Shown piece after piece: positions 24,757 to 33,691 of a stretch of DNA of 64,000 bases. A program made the position numbers and the translations under genes. The DNA lies in assembly GCF_024198175.1 (NCBI RefSeq), contig NZ_JAJVKV010000001.1, positions 1,178,001 through 1,242,000 on the forward strand, in the 5' to 3' direction. Each line of letters opens with the position of its first letter. Within the stretch, counting starts at the first letter, position 1. A model generated the notes under the pieces. That model was given only the letters and a program-made list of their open reading frames with translations. It was not told the DNA's origin and did no database searches. Source of the DNA: Pyxidicoccus xibeiensis (GTDB lineage: Bacteria; Myxococcota; Myxococcia; Myxococcales; Myxococcaceae).

Positions 24757-26214
24757 CTATCCGTGGGGAGCCTGAACGCTCGTCAGCTCCTCTCCCAGTG
24801 TGCGGAGATGAGCGAGCAGCCCCCGTGTCTCGGTCTCGGTGGCGCGGTGGTTGACGAGGCAGGCCCTGAGCGCGGTGCGCCCTTTCAGCTTCGTGCCGGT
24901 CAGGAAGAAGACCCCGCGCCGCTCGCACTCTTCGAGGAGCCGGTCATTCAGTTGGTCCAGTGCGTCGTCGCTCAGTGAGCGCCCGTCCGCGGGGACGTAC
25001 CGGAAGCACACGATGGACAGCGGGACGGGCGCCATCAGCTCGAAGTCGCGCGCCTGGTCTATCTCCGCCGCGAGCCGACGCATGAGGAGCACGTTCTCCT
25101 CGACCACCGCCTTGAGCTTGCGGCTTCCATAGATTTGGAACTGCATCCAGACCTTGAGGGCCCTGAAGCTGCGCGACAACTGGAACGTGTGGCCCATCCA
25201 ATCCCACCTCTCCGCGCTGTCGCTCTTCGCGTGCAGGTAGGGCGCGGCGTAGCTGAACGAGCGCCGGAGGCTGGCCCAATCTCGCACCAGGGCGCAGCCT
25301 GCCTCGAACGGCACCTGGAGCCATTTGTGGGGGTCCAGGGCGACAGAGTCTGCCCTCTCCAGTCCCCGGAACAGGTCTCTCGTGAGGTCCACCGTGGCGG
25401 CGGCGGCCCCATAGGCACCGTCCACGTGAAACCAGAGCCCGTATCGCGAGGCCACGTCCGCCAACGCGTCGAGGTCATCCACGGCCCCGGTGTTGACGCT
25501 CCCGGCGCTGCCCACCACGCAGAAGGGCTGCATGCCCGCCTTCAGGTCCTGGAGAATCTGCTCCTCCAGCTTCGACACATCGACCCGGAAGCGGGAGTCC
25601 ACCGGAATCCTCCTCAGGTACCGGCCCCCAATGCCAAGCATCTCGACGGACTTGGTGACACAGGAGTGCGTCTCCGTGGACGCATAAAGCGTCAGGGGAC
25701 GCTCGAAGCGACACCCGTCCTCGCGCGCTCCCGGCGCCTGGGCATCCCTGGCGACGCGGAGGCAGTACAGATTCGCTTCACTGCCTCCACTCACCAGCAC
25801 GCCTCCCGCCTCGTCGCGGTAGCCAATGAGCGCCGACAACCAGCGGATGACCACTCGCTCTATCTCGGCCGCCGACGAGGCGAGGTGCCACTTGGCAGCG
25901 TTCACGTTCAGCGCGGCGCAGAGGAGCTCGGCGAGGATTCCGACCTGGCTGCCTCCGGACATCACATAGGCGAAGAACCTGGGACTGATGTTGAGGGTGG
26001 AGTGCTCGAAGATGAACGGGACGTCTCTGGCGAGAACCTCCTCGGGCTCCCTCCCCTCGGCAGGCAGCGGCCCGGAGAATCTGTCCGCGATGTGTTGAGG
26101 CGTGCTCGCATGGGTGACCTTCCTCTCACCCAGGGTGGCGTAGAGCGAGAGCACCTGCTCGCAGGAGAGTTCCAGCAGTTGGCGAAAGCGCTGCAGATCG
26201 AGGTCAAGGTTCAT
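24757..26214 (-). CDS. PLP-dependent amino acid decarboxylase (group II, aromatic/tyrosine type)
   Basis: A 485-residue fold-type-I PLP enzyme expected to convert an amino acid to its amine. Features of group II decarboxylases are visible: the substrate/PLP stacking His in STETHSCVTKS, the PLP-phosphate region SGGSEANLYCL, the Asp in HVDGAYG that contacts the pyridine nitrogen, and the Schiff-base lysine in DPHKW (about residue 296). An aromatic-amino-acid, glutamate or 2,4-diaminobutyrate substrate cannot be distinguished by eye. It is divergent from a MocR regulator, another PLP protein, over about 100 bp, so expression is probably tied to amine or PLP status. Confidence 0.92.
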   Translation of the reverse strand: MNLDLDLQRFRQLLELSCEQVLSLYATLGERKVTHASTPQHIADRFSGPLPAEGREPEEVLARDVPFIFEHSTLNISPRFFAYVMSGGSQVGILAELLCAALNVNAAKWHLASSAAEIERVVIRWLSALIGYRDEAGGVLVSGGSEANLYCLRVARDAQAPGAREDGCRFERPLTLYASTETHSCVTKSVEMLGIGGRYLRRIPVDSRFRVDVSKLEEQILQDLKAGMQPFCVVGSAGSVNTGAVDDLDALADVASRYGLWFHVDGAYGAAAATVDLTRDLFRGLERADSVALDPHKWLQVPFEAGCALVRDWASLRRSFSYAAPYLHAKSDSAERWDWMGHTFQLSRSFRALKVWMQFQIYGSRKLKAVVEENVLLMRRLAAEIDQARDFELMAPVPLSIVCFRYVPADGRSLSDDALDQLNDRLLEECERRGVFFLTGTKLKGRTALRACLVNHRATETETRGLLAHLRTLGEELTSVQAPHG

Positions 26215-26266
26215 GGTGCCTCCTGAAGCCGCAAAGGAGCTGCCAGGGTAGTGGCCCTCACTTGAT

Positions 26267-26304
26267 GGATACAGATGCAGAAATCAGAATCGCATGGGAT
26301 ACAG
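26267..26304. promoter_or_regulatory. direct repeats GGATACAG, candidate MocR operator
   Basis: GGATACAG occurs at 26267-26274 and again at 26297-26304, 30 bp apart start to start (about three helical turns), in the divergent interval. MocR/GabR-type dimers are known to bind spaced direct repeats near their own promoter. Both copies are intergenic if the regulator starts at ATG 26317. Confidence 0.5.
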
Positions 26305-26316
26305 TTCCGGGAGCCC

Positions 26317-27738
26317 ATGAAGAAATACGAGCGATTGGCCTCCGAGCTTGAGCTGCAGATCTCCAGCAACCTGGTGAAACCCGGAGAGCGGCTGAGCTCC
26401 GTTCGCGAGCTGAGTCACGTCAAGAAGGTGGGGCTGAACACCGTGGTCCGCGCACTCCAGATTCTCGAGGACAAGGGCCTCATCGTGTCGAAGCCGCAGT
26501 CGGGCTTCTATGTGCTGGGCCCTCGCACGCCCTCCGGAGTCACGGCGCCCAGGATGCGCCTGTCCCTTCCCAGGGAAGTGGACGTGCCGGAGCTGGTGTC
26601 CACCGTCTTCGAGTCGGCGAAGCACCGGGAGCTCCTCCCTCTGGGCGCGGCCTGTCTCGCCGCGGAGCTCTATCCCTGTGAGTCCATCAACCGCATCACC
26701 CGCCGCGTGGTCCGGGAGCAGCCGCTCCTGGTGGGCACCTATGAGCTGCCTCCGGGGAATTTCGAGTACCGCCGGCAGATCTCACGTCGGCTGGAGCGGT
26801 TCGGCTCCTTCGTGGCTCCCACCGAGCTCGTCGCCACCAGCGGAACCATGGAGTCCCTCGGGCTGGCGCTGCGGGCGACCTGCGCTCCGGGGGACACGGT
26901 CCTCATCGAATCCCCCCAGTACTTCGGCATCCTTCAGGCGCTCCAGCAGCTCCAGCTCAAGGTCGTCGAGGTCCCCTCGCACCCCACCGAAGGAGTCGTG
27001 CTGGAGCGGGTGGAGGAGGCCCTCCAGCGCTGCGACATCTCGGCGGGCATCTTCACTCCCAACTTCAGCAACCCCATGGGAGCGCTGATGAGCGATGAGA
27101 AGAAGGCCTCGCTCGTCGAGCTCTTCGCGCGACACGACATCCCTCTCATCGAGGACGACATCTACGCGGAGCTGTCGTTCCAGGGGCTTCGCCCAAGGCC
27201 GTTGAAGGCCTTTGACACGCAGGGGGGCGTGCTGACCTGTGCCTCTTTCTCCAAGACTGTCTCGCCAGGGCTCAAGGTGGGCTGGCTCGCGCCAGGCCGG
27301 TATCTCGAGAAGGTGAAGGCGCTCCAGCTCGCATCCACGATGGGGGGTGGCTCACTGTCGCAACAGGTGATGGCGAGCTTTCTGGCTTCCAAGGAGTACG
27401 AGCGACACCTCGGAGCGCTGCGCCTGCACTGCTCGGTGCAGGTGGAGCGTTTCTCTCGTCACATCCTGGCCCACTTTCCCGAGGGCACGCGGACCACGCT
27501 GCCGAAAGGAGGCTTCGTGCTCTGGGTGGAGCTGCCCAGGCGAATGGACTCCGTGGAGCTGTATCGCCGGGCACTGGAGAACGGCATCTCCATCTCTCCG
27601 GGCACCCTGTTCTCCACCCGAGAGCGATACCGCAACTACATCCGGATCAACTGCGGGAACATCTGGACCGCTTCGCTCGAGCAGGGATTGCTCCGGTTGG
27701 CCCGGCTGGCGACCGCGCTCCAGAGGGTCAGCCCATGA
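26317..27738 (+). CDS. MocR-family transcriptional regulator (GntR HTH + aminotransferase-like domain)
   Basis: 473 residues. The N-terminal GntR winged helix (KPGERLSSVRELSHVKKVGL then NTVVRALQILEDKGLI) is joined to a class-I aminotransferase-like domain: TSGTMESLGLAL, the Asn/Pro pair in FTPNFSNPMGALMS, IEDDIYAEL (Asp contacting the PLP nitrogen), and FSKTVSPGLKVGW with the PLP lysine. Such proteins sense PLP or an amino acid and control adjacent metabolic genes, here most likely the divergent decarboxylase. ATG 26317 is placed at the HTH domain boundary; ATG 26275 adds 14 residues and would put one operator repeat in the coding region. Confidence 0.92.
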   Translation: MKKYERLASELELQISSNLVKPGERLSSVRELSHVKKVGLNTVVRALQILEDKGLIVSKPQSGFYVLGPRTPSGVTAPRMRLSLPREVDVPELVSTVFESAKHRELLPLGAACLAAELYPCESINRITRRVVREQPLLVGTYELPPGNFEYRRQISRRLERFGSFVAPTELVATSGTMESLGLALRATCAPGDTVLIESPQYFGILQALQQLQLKVVEVPSHPTEGVVLERVEEALQRCDISAGIFTPNFSNPMGALMSDEKKASLVELFARHDIPLIEDDIYAELSFQGLRPRPLKAFDTQGGVLTCASFSKTVSPGLKVGWLAPGRYLEKVKALQLASTMGGGSLSQQVMASFLASKEYERHLGALRLHCSVQVERFSRHILAHFPEGTRTTLPKGGFVLWVELPRRMDSVELYRRALENGISISPGTLFSTRERYRNYIRINCGNIWTASLEQGLLRLARLATALQRVSP

Positions 27739-27922
27739 GGGGAAGCCTGGCCCGGAGGCGGTGAAGGCGTCTCCCTGGACTGCGGCGCCGGAGGAGCTGA
27801 ATGTGCGGCTGGCCTCCGGGCGCACGGGTGGACGTGACGGTGAAGGACGGTGAGCCCGGCGTCCTCGCTGTGCCGTCCCTGCTATCCTGTTGCGTCTGGA
27901 GCCACGAGGTCCGGAGGGCTGG

Positions 27923-30900
27923 ATGCGCACACGGCATAGGGTGCTCGGGCTCGTCGTCCTCGGAGCCCTCACGCTCCTGGGCCTGTGGCTGCCACGCGGC
28001 GGCGTGCAGTCCCGGCCCGATGCGCCCTCCCCGGCCCGGGCGGTCCATCCCCGGGGCTCCGCGTCCTTCCACCGTCCGCCCCCCCAGCGCACCGGTGAAG
28101 GCCCGCGCCTGCGCGGCACCGTGGTGGACCGCTTTGGCGCTCCCGTGGCTGGCGCCCGCGTCTCCGCCACGTGGCCAGAGCCCGGACAGACGCTGTCGGA
28201 GCGGCCCTGTCCCAGGGACGCCTCGGACTCCGAGGACACCCCGGGCCAGAAGCTCGCCGACTGCATGGTGCTGGCGAGAGACCTCGTCCTGGAGCTCGTC
28301 GCCGCGCGCGAGGGCGAGGTTCCCCTCCTCGCCGAGGCCACGACCGCCGACGACGGCACCTTCGTCCTCGAAGGACTGCCTGAGGGCCCGCTGTCGCTCT
28401 GGGTGCTGAGCGAGCACGGCGCGGACCTGCGCTCCGGCATCCCCGCGGGCACCGAAGGCGTGACGCTCATCATGGGCCGGGGCCGCGTGGTGGAGGGACT
28501 CGTTCATGGCGAAGGCACGCCCCTGGCCGAGGTGTGGGTAACAGTGTTCGACGCCCGCAACACCCGCTTCTTCGACGCGACCACCGGCGCGGACGGCCGC
28601 TTCCGCGTCGGCCCGCTGCCGCATGGCGACCTCTACGTCTTCGCCGCCCACGAGGGCTGGCTCCCCGCGCTCGTGCCGGCCGACGAGGCGAAGGAGGTGA
28701 CACTCCACCGCCCGCGCCCACTCACCGGCCGCGTGGTCTCCGGCCGGGCCCCCGTGCCGGGCGTGGAGGTGCGCATGCGCCCCAGCGTGGGCCCTCCTGG
28801 CGCCGGCAAGCGCCTGGCCATCACGGACGCGGAGGGCCGCTTCACCTTCATGCTGCCCACGGACGACGAGTACATGCTCACCGCCTCGCACGACGGACGG
28901 TACGCGCTCGCCCGCGTGGAGCCCGGCGCGTCGCCTCCCGAAGTCCTCCTGGAGCTGGGCAGCGCCCTCCACGTCGAGGGCCGCGTGTCCGACGACGCAC
29001 GGCGGCCCGTGGCTGGCGCTCGTGTGGCGCTGTACCCGGACGGGGACTCCCCCGTGGGACTGGAGACCGTCACGGACACGGAGGGGCGCTACAGCATGGG
29101 CCCGGTGGAGCCCGGCTCCTGGGCCTTCGCGCTGCAGGCCGACCGGTACGTCGACCCACCGGAGATGCTGAAACGCACGCTCGCTCCCGGCATGGGCCCC
29201 CTGGACTTCACCCTCGCCCGCGCGAGCGCCATCACCGGCAACGTCACCGACGCCGAGGGACGTCCCGTGCGGGGAGTCGAGCTGTTCCTCATGCGCAGCC
29301 CGTCGGATGACGACGAGCGCATGTTGCGGACGTCGACGGACACGGACGAGGACGGCCGCTTCGTCCTGGACGCGGAGGCTCCCGGGGACTTCGTCGTCGA
29401 AGTCCGCAGCTCCGACCACCTCGACGCCAACTTCCGCGTCCGCGCGCCGTCCGAGGACGTCCACCTCACCCTGCGCTCCGGTGCCTCCGTGAAGGGGACG
29501 GTGGTGGATGCGGACGGCCTCCCACTGGAGAACTTCCTGGTGGAGCTGCTGGACCCCGAGCTGGGCGAGGAGGTGAACCGGGACGCGATGACCGACGCGC
29601 AGGGACGCTTCCAGCTCCGGGGCGTGAAGCCCGGCAGCTACGTGCTGCAGGCAGCGATGGAGAACCAGGGCTTCATGCGCAGGCCCTGGCGTGAGGTGTC
29701 GCTGAGCGACGGCGAGCAGGCGGAGGTGGAGCTGCGACTGGCGCCAGAGCGCAGCCTGTCCGGTGTCGTGGTGGACGGCTCGGGCCAGCCCGTCGACGGA
29801 GCCCTCATCCGAATCCATCCTCCCGAGGAGGGAGTGCCGCCATGGAAGCGGGAGGGCCGCAGGCGCCAGGACGGACCGCCCCGGGGCATCCTCAGCGGCC
29901 CGCACGGCCGCTTCACCGTGTGGCACCTGGCGGAGCCCGAGTACAACGTGGCCGCCTCGAAGGACGGCTACGACTTCTCCGCCGGGAGCTCGGTGGGGGG
30001 CCGGCCCGTGGAGGGCGTGGACCCGCTGCTGTCCAAGGTGGCGCCGTGGCTGCGCGTCGGCAACGACACGCTCCAGGTGCGCCTGGTGATGGAGCGACGC
30101 GTCCACGTCTCCGGCCGGCTCGTCGGCCCCGATGACGCGCCCCTCCAGCGCTTCTACTTGAACGGCAAGCCCGTGGAGGACCCCACGGGCGCCTTCACCC
30201 TGCCCCTGAAGTCGGAGGAGCCCACACGGCTTTCCTTCTATGTGGCAGGGCTGCCTCCGCTGATGCTCGAGGTGGAGCCGCGCGCGGCGGGAGCGGACCT
30301 GGACCTGGGCAGCGTCCGGATGCCGGCGGCGCGCACGGTCCGCGGCCGGGTGCTCGACGCGGAGACGCGGGCCCCGGTGGAGGAAGCCCACGTCTACAGC
30401 ACCACCCGGCCCGGCAATGGCTCGACGGAGCGCTTCCTGAGGGCCGCTGACATGACGGACGCGGAGGGGTTCTTCGAGCTGTCCCCCGTGGACACCTCGC
30501 ACGCCTTCACCCTTCATGTCGTCGCTGAGCGCCGCTATCCGCGGCGGGAGCTCACCGTGGCCCCGGGAACGGAGACGCTGACGGTGCTGCTGACCCAGGG
30601 CGCCGACGTGGAGGCGCCCGTGAGCGGCCGGCTTCCCCTCATCTTCCAGGAGGCCGCGGGCGGTGCCACGGTGAAGCTGCGCGCGCCCGACGTCAGAGGC
30701 TGGAACATCTTCCTGCTCCCGGGCAGCGTGCCTCCGCCCGGGACGCTCGCGGAGATGCTGCACCTGATTCCCCTGGACCTGCTTTCCGTGAAGTCAGCGG
30801 ACGAAGCCACCTTCCTCCATGTGCCCGAGGGTCGGGCCACCGCCTTCCTCCTGGGTGGCTCGGAGAACGGGTCGCGAGTCCACACCGAGGAACTGGACAT

Positions 30901-30964
30901 CCCCGCCAGTGGCACGGAGTCACGAGAGCTACAGCCGGTGTGGCGGACAATCGATTCGAAGTAG
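27923..30964 (+). CDS. secreted protein of tandem carboxypeptidase-regulatory-like domains
   Basis: 1013 residues. An N-terminal signal or anchor helix (VLGLVVLGALTLLGLWL) is followed by a Pro-rich linker and roughly nine or ten beta-sandwich repeats. Each has G-x-V-V/L-D...G-x-P-V-x-G-A-x-V and a T-D-A/T-x-G-R/F-x-F-x-L turn (LRGTVVDRFGAPVAGARV; ITDAEGRFTFML; GTVVDADGLPLENFLVELLD; GRVLDAETRAPVEEAHVY). These CarboxypepD_reg domains are abundant in myxobacterial surface proteins and act in adhesion, substrate binding or outer-membrane assembly. ATG 27923 follows CCGGAGGGCTGG; no catalytic domain is present. Confidence 0.9.
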   Translation: MRTRHRVLGLVVLGALTLLGLWLPRGGVQSRPDAPSPARAVHPRGSASFHRPPPQRTGEGPRLRGTVVDRFGAPVAGARVSATWPEPGQTLSERPCPRDASDSEDTPGQKLADCMVLARDLVLELVAAREGEVPLLAEATTADDGTFVLEGLPEGPLSLWVLSEHGADLRSGIPAGTEGVTLIMGRGRVVEGLVHGEGTPLAEVWVTVFDARNTRFFDATTGADGRFRVGPLPHGDLYVFAAHEGWLPALVPADEAKEVTLHRPRPLTGRVVSGRAPVPGVEVRMRPSVGPPGAGKRLAITDAEGRFTFMLPTDDEYMLTASHDGRYALARVEPGASPPEVLLELGSALHVEGRVSDDARRPVAGARVALYPDGDSPVGLETVTDTEGRYSMGPVEPGSWAFALQADRYVDPPEMLKRTLAPGMGPLDFTLARASAITGNVTDAEGRPVRGVELFLMRSPSDDDERMLRTSTDTDEDGRFVLDAEAPGDFVVEVRSSDHLDANFRVRAPSEDVHLTLRSGASVKGTVVDADGLPLENFLVELLDPELGEEVNRDAMTDAQGRFQLRGVKPGSYVLQAAMENQGFMRRPWREVSLSDGEQAEVELRLAPERSLSGVVVDGSGQPVDGALIRIHPPEEGVPPWKREGRRRQDGPPRGILSGPHGRFTVWHLAEPEYNVAASKDGYDFSAGSSVGGRPVEGVDPLLSKVAPWLRVGNDTLQVRLVMERRVHVSGRLVGPDDAPLQRFYLNGKPVEDPTGAFTLPLKSEEPTRLSFYVAGLPPLMLEVEPRAAGADLDLGSVRMPAARTVRGRVLDAETRAPVEEAHVYSTTRPGNGSTERFLRAADMTDAEGFFELSPVDTSHAFTLHVVAERRYPRRELTVAPGTETLTVLLTQGADVEAPVSGRLPLIFQEAAGGATVKLRAPDVRGWNIFLLPGSVPPPGTLAEMLHLIPLDLLSVKSADEATFLHVPEGRATAFLLGGSENGSRVHTEELDIPASGTESRELQPVWRTIDSK

Positions 30965-31033
30965 GAGGAAAGGGCAGGTCCCTGCCGTCCACCCATCCGT
31001 TGCCGGCGCTTCGGCCAGTTCGCTGCCAAGGAT

Positions 31034-31213
31034 GTGCTGGAGCCGCTGGGCCCTCGCCTGCAGAAGCGCACCGTGCTCAAGGAGCAGGACTTCTACCGAT
31101 TCGACGTCTTCACCTGTTTTGGCTGCGGCGGGCGCCGCAGGGGACTGGCGGTGCTCAAAGGCCCCGGCGTCAAGGAGGAGTTGAGGCACCTGGGGTGGGG
31201 CCAAGGCGGAATG
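31034..31213 (+). mobile_element. IS91-type transposase C-terminal fragment
   Basis: The plus strand encodes FDVFTCFGCGGRRRGLAVLK followed by KEELRHLGWGQ, the zinc-ribbon-like CxxCGG and LRHLG end characteristic of IS91/IS801-type (Y2) transposases. The catalytic N-terminal two-tyrosine region is absent. Related fragments lie at 22211, 33205 and 37431. Confidence 0.6.
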
Positions 31214-31281
31214 CGCGCTCACCCGCTCATCGAAACCCATGGGAGAGGTCGCTGCTCGTCAGGCGGCTGACTGAGGCGACC

Positions 31282-31645
31282 TCATGCAGCGGCCTCCAGC
31301 TCTGCTGGCTTCGGCGGGGGGTACTCCGTCCCATCGCGCATCATCGCGAAGAGGATTCCAGCCAGCCGTCGCGCCAGCGCCACCACGGCTGTCTTCTTGC
31401 CGCGCCTGGCGGCAATCCGTTCGGCCCATTCTCGCAGGTGCGCCGTCTGGGGTTCTTCCCCACAGCAGCCAGAGGGCCACCTGGACCCGCAACCCGAGCA
31501 CCCGCTCGTTGCCTGCCTTGGTGATGGGGCCTTTGCGCTGCTTCTCCCCGCTACTCCTCTCGCTGGGGACCAGGCCCAGGTACGCCTCCACCTGATTCCA
31601 CGTCCGTGGCTGGCCGGCCGCTTCATCTCCTCGATACGTAGCCAG
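31282..31645 (-). pseudogene. frameshifted IS110-family transposase remnant
   Basis: One minus frame gives WNQVEAYLGLVPSERSSGEK then GPITKAGNERV, the conserved Transposase_20 segment of IS110/IS116/IS902 enzymes. About 60 bp later a second frame gives KKTAVVALARRLAGILFAMM then RDGTEY, their usual C-terminus. At least one indel near 31440-31480 separates them, and the N-terminal DEDD catalytic part is missing, so the element is dead. The last 35 bp recur at 19832-19866. Confidence 0.8.
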
Positions 31646-31791
31646 GATGTGACCTATGTGCTGACCGTTCGGCCGCGAGGAAGGACGCAGGGCCCGCCGT
31701 ACCGCGAACAGGTCTACTCGCGGTAATGTTCGCAGGCGCCAGAGTGCAGCTGCGTACCGAGTTCTGAGAACACCTCAGGGGCCCGAAGACC

Positions 31792-33087
31792 ATGGCGAAG
31801 AATCCGAGAGAATCGCAGCCGATCGACGCGTATCTGGAGAGCCTGGAGGACCCGGCGGCGAAGAAGACGCTGGGGGCGCTGCGCATGCAGCTCCGGAAGC
31901 TGCTTCCAGGCGCCACGGAGACCGTCAGCTACCGGATGCCCACCTTCAAGGTCGACGGCAACGCCGTGGCCGGCTTCGCCTACCTCAAGACCCACTGCGG
32001 CTACACCACGTCGAAGAGCGGCATTTCCTTCCCGCCCGACAAGCCGCTCCCGGCGAAGCTGGTGAAGACGCTCGTGCAGGCGCGGCTCGCGGAGATTGCC
32101 ACGAACGGGAAGAAGCCCTCGGCCACCAAGAAGAAGGCGGCCGCGAAGAAGGCGCGCATTACCGACCGGGTGACTGACAGCGCCGTGAAGGAGGCGACCG
32201 GGCGGGACTGGAAGGGGTGGATGCGCGCGCTGGACACGGCCGGTGAGTGCCGAGGTGCGCGAGCACGGGTCCGGGGTGCTCGAAGGACTCGCGAAGGAAT
32301 GACGACGGAGTCACGAGAGATGCCAATGCCGCTCCCAGCATACCTGCAGCACGCCTCCATCATCGGTCGTCCGGTCGTGCACCGGTGGGGACCGGGTGAC
32401 GCGATGGCGTCGTTTGGCAACACGAACCGGACCGTCGAGAACAAACTCGCCGCGCTCTCGTTCCGCGCCCTGCTCGGGTTGGCGGCGGCGCTCGGAGAAT
32501 GGATGCACCGCAGGTTCGAACACCTGCACGACGACACCGAGCTTCGCCTCGCCATCGAGGCAATCTGGGCCGCGTCCATCGACTGGCGCTACCTGAAGCT
32601 CGACACGATGCGCTTCCCCCAGGACGACGTGAGCCCGATCCACGGGCCGTTGCAGTCCTTCAAGTGGCAACTCGTGCAGGCCGCAGACCTCTTCTCCGAG
32701 CTCGACTTCGGACTGGTGCGTTACCTGCGCGGGGACGCGAACCTCGTGCGCTTCGTGCTGCCGGACGACAAGGCTTTCCAGGCCTGGTTCAAGGCGGTGC
32801 TCGTGCGCCTGCCCGTGGAGTCGGTCCCGCCTGCCAGGAAGACGGGGCATGCCGACCCTGGAGACGTGGACGACGACCTGCTCGGTGTCGCTGACACCTT
32901 GTGGGGCACGCCGCTGCCCCGGGAGGCCTTCGATCCTGGCTTCGAGCTCTCCGGCGTCGACCGCGCCGCCCGCATCGACGCCATGCTGGCGGCCATCGCC
33001 GCAACGCCCAATCCGTATCTCCGCACAGCGGCCGAGCTGGCCGCGATGGGCTTCGCGAGCGCACCCTACCGGTATTCGAGGCCCTGA
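31792..33087 (+). CDS. DUF1801/DUF4287-type protein fused in frame to an unrecognised protein
   Basis: One 431-residue frame made of two parts. Residues 1-100 match DUF1801 (SLEDPAAKKTLGALRMQLRK; TVSYRMPTFKVDG; SGISFPPDKPLP). A Lys/Ala-rich linker leads to the start of a DUF4287-like segment (DSAVKEATGRDWKGWMRALD) that breaks off into Arg/Gly-rich sequence. From Met at 32299 a separate soluble protein of about 262 residues begins (MPMPLPAYLQHASI, later FELSGVDRAARIDAM), which I do not recognise. In the neighbouring frame a TGA at 32300-32302 overlaps this ATG (ATGA), as in coupled genes. The original state was probably two genes, fused by an indel near 32240. Confidence 0.7.
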   Translation: MAKNPRESQPIDAYLESLEDPAAKKTLGALRMQLRKLLPGATETVSYRMPTFKVDGNAVAGFAYLKTHCGYTTSKSGISFPPDKPLPAKLVKTLVQARLAEIATNGKKPSATKKKAAAKKARITDRVTDSAVKEATGRDWKGWMRALDTAGECRGARARVRGARRTREGMTTESREMPMPLPAYLQHASIIGRPVVHRWGPGDAMASFGNTNRTVENKLAALSFRALLGLAAALGEWMHRRFEHLHDDTELRLAIEAIWAASIDWRYLKLDTMRFPQDDVSPIHGPLQSFKWQLVQAADLFSELDFGLVRYLRGDANLVRFVLPDDKAFQAWFKAVLVRLPVESVPPARKTGHADPGDVDDDLLGVADTLWGTPLPREAFDPGFELSGVDRAARIDAMLAAIAATPNPYLRTAAELAAMGFASAPYRYSRP

Positions 33088-33204
33088 CAGCTCCGGCGCC
33101 GAGGCCATGCTCGCCTCGGCGCCGGGAGCGTCCCGAACCTCAGTGCGTCCAGGCGCCCGCGAAGCGGTGGGAACCGTTGATGAGGCCCCAGCTGTCGCTG
33201 GGGA

Positions 33205-33384
33205 GGTGGCGAGGAAGCAGCGCGCTGCGCGGTGGGACTGGGGCGACGGTGCTGAAGCGCCGTTTCGACTTCGACGTCTTCACCTGTCCTGGCCGCTGCG
33301 GTGTGGAGGCACCTGGGGTGGCCCACCGTCCCCTTGCCCCTGGCCTCTGCACGAGGCCCGCCCCAAGGGCATTGGCTGCACTGA
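33205..33384 (+). mobile_element. IS91-type transposase C-terminal fragment ending at its stop
   Basis: The 76 bp at 33216-33291 are identical to 37447-37521 except for one inserted G, and encode VLKRRFDFDVFTCPG. After a deletion of the zinc-ribbon core, the segment HLGWPTVPLPLASARGPPQG ends at TGA 33382-33384, the normal IS91-type terminus. It is a dead remnant. Confidence 0.65.
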
Positions 33385-33506
33385 AGGGCAGAGGCCCCCC
33401 GACACTTCGGTTTCAGCGCCACCGGCGGGGCCACAGATTGGACCGGAGCACGGGGGGGAGCGCCCGGCGGGGCCTCCCTCCGGTCCCCCGCCATGCGGTC
33501 GCCCGC

Positions 33507-33635
33507 TCAGGGCACGCCCATCACCCGGCCCTCGAGGGTGTGCGCCTGGACGACGGGCTCCAGCTTGCTGACCAGGCGATGGTTCAGGTGCCGGCGCACC
33601 TCCTCGGGCACGGTCTCGATGAAGCCCCGGCGTCA
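33507..33635 (-). pseudogene. orphan C-terminal fragment of an unknown protein
   Basis: In one minus-strand frame a clean 40-residue segment (GFIETVPEEVRRHLNHRLVS, then KLEPVVQAHTLEGRVMGVP) ends at TGA 33507-33509. An in-frame stop lies just upstream of RRGF, so no start or N-terminal part remains. It looks like the tail of a gene removed when the adjacent IS91 fragment arrived. The family is not recognised. Confidence 0.4.
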
Positions 33636-33691
33636 CACGCGTCAAGGGCATTCCGGAGCCCAGGACACCGACGCGCGACAGCCTCCTGCGC

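Noticed and set aside
27728-30763. 1011-codon minus-strand frame over the CarboxypepD_reg repeat protein
   Set aside because: No family match and biased His/Arg/Gly composition; the sense product has recognisable repeat domains and a good ribosome site.
33216-33291. Identical 75-76 bp at 33216 and 37447 as a possible regulatory or attachment site
   Set aside because: The sequence translates into the conserved IS91-type transposase C-terminus, so shared ancestry of IS fragments explains the identity.
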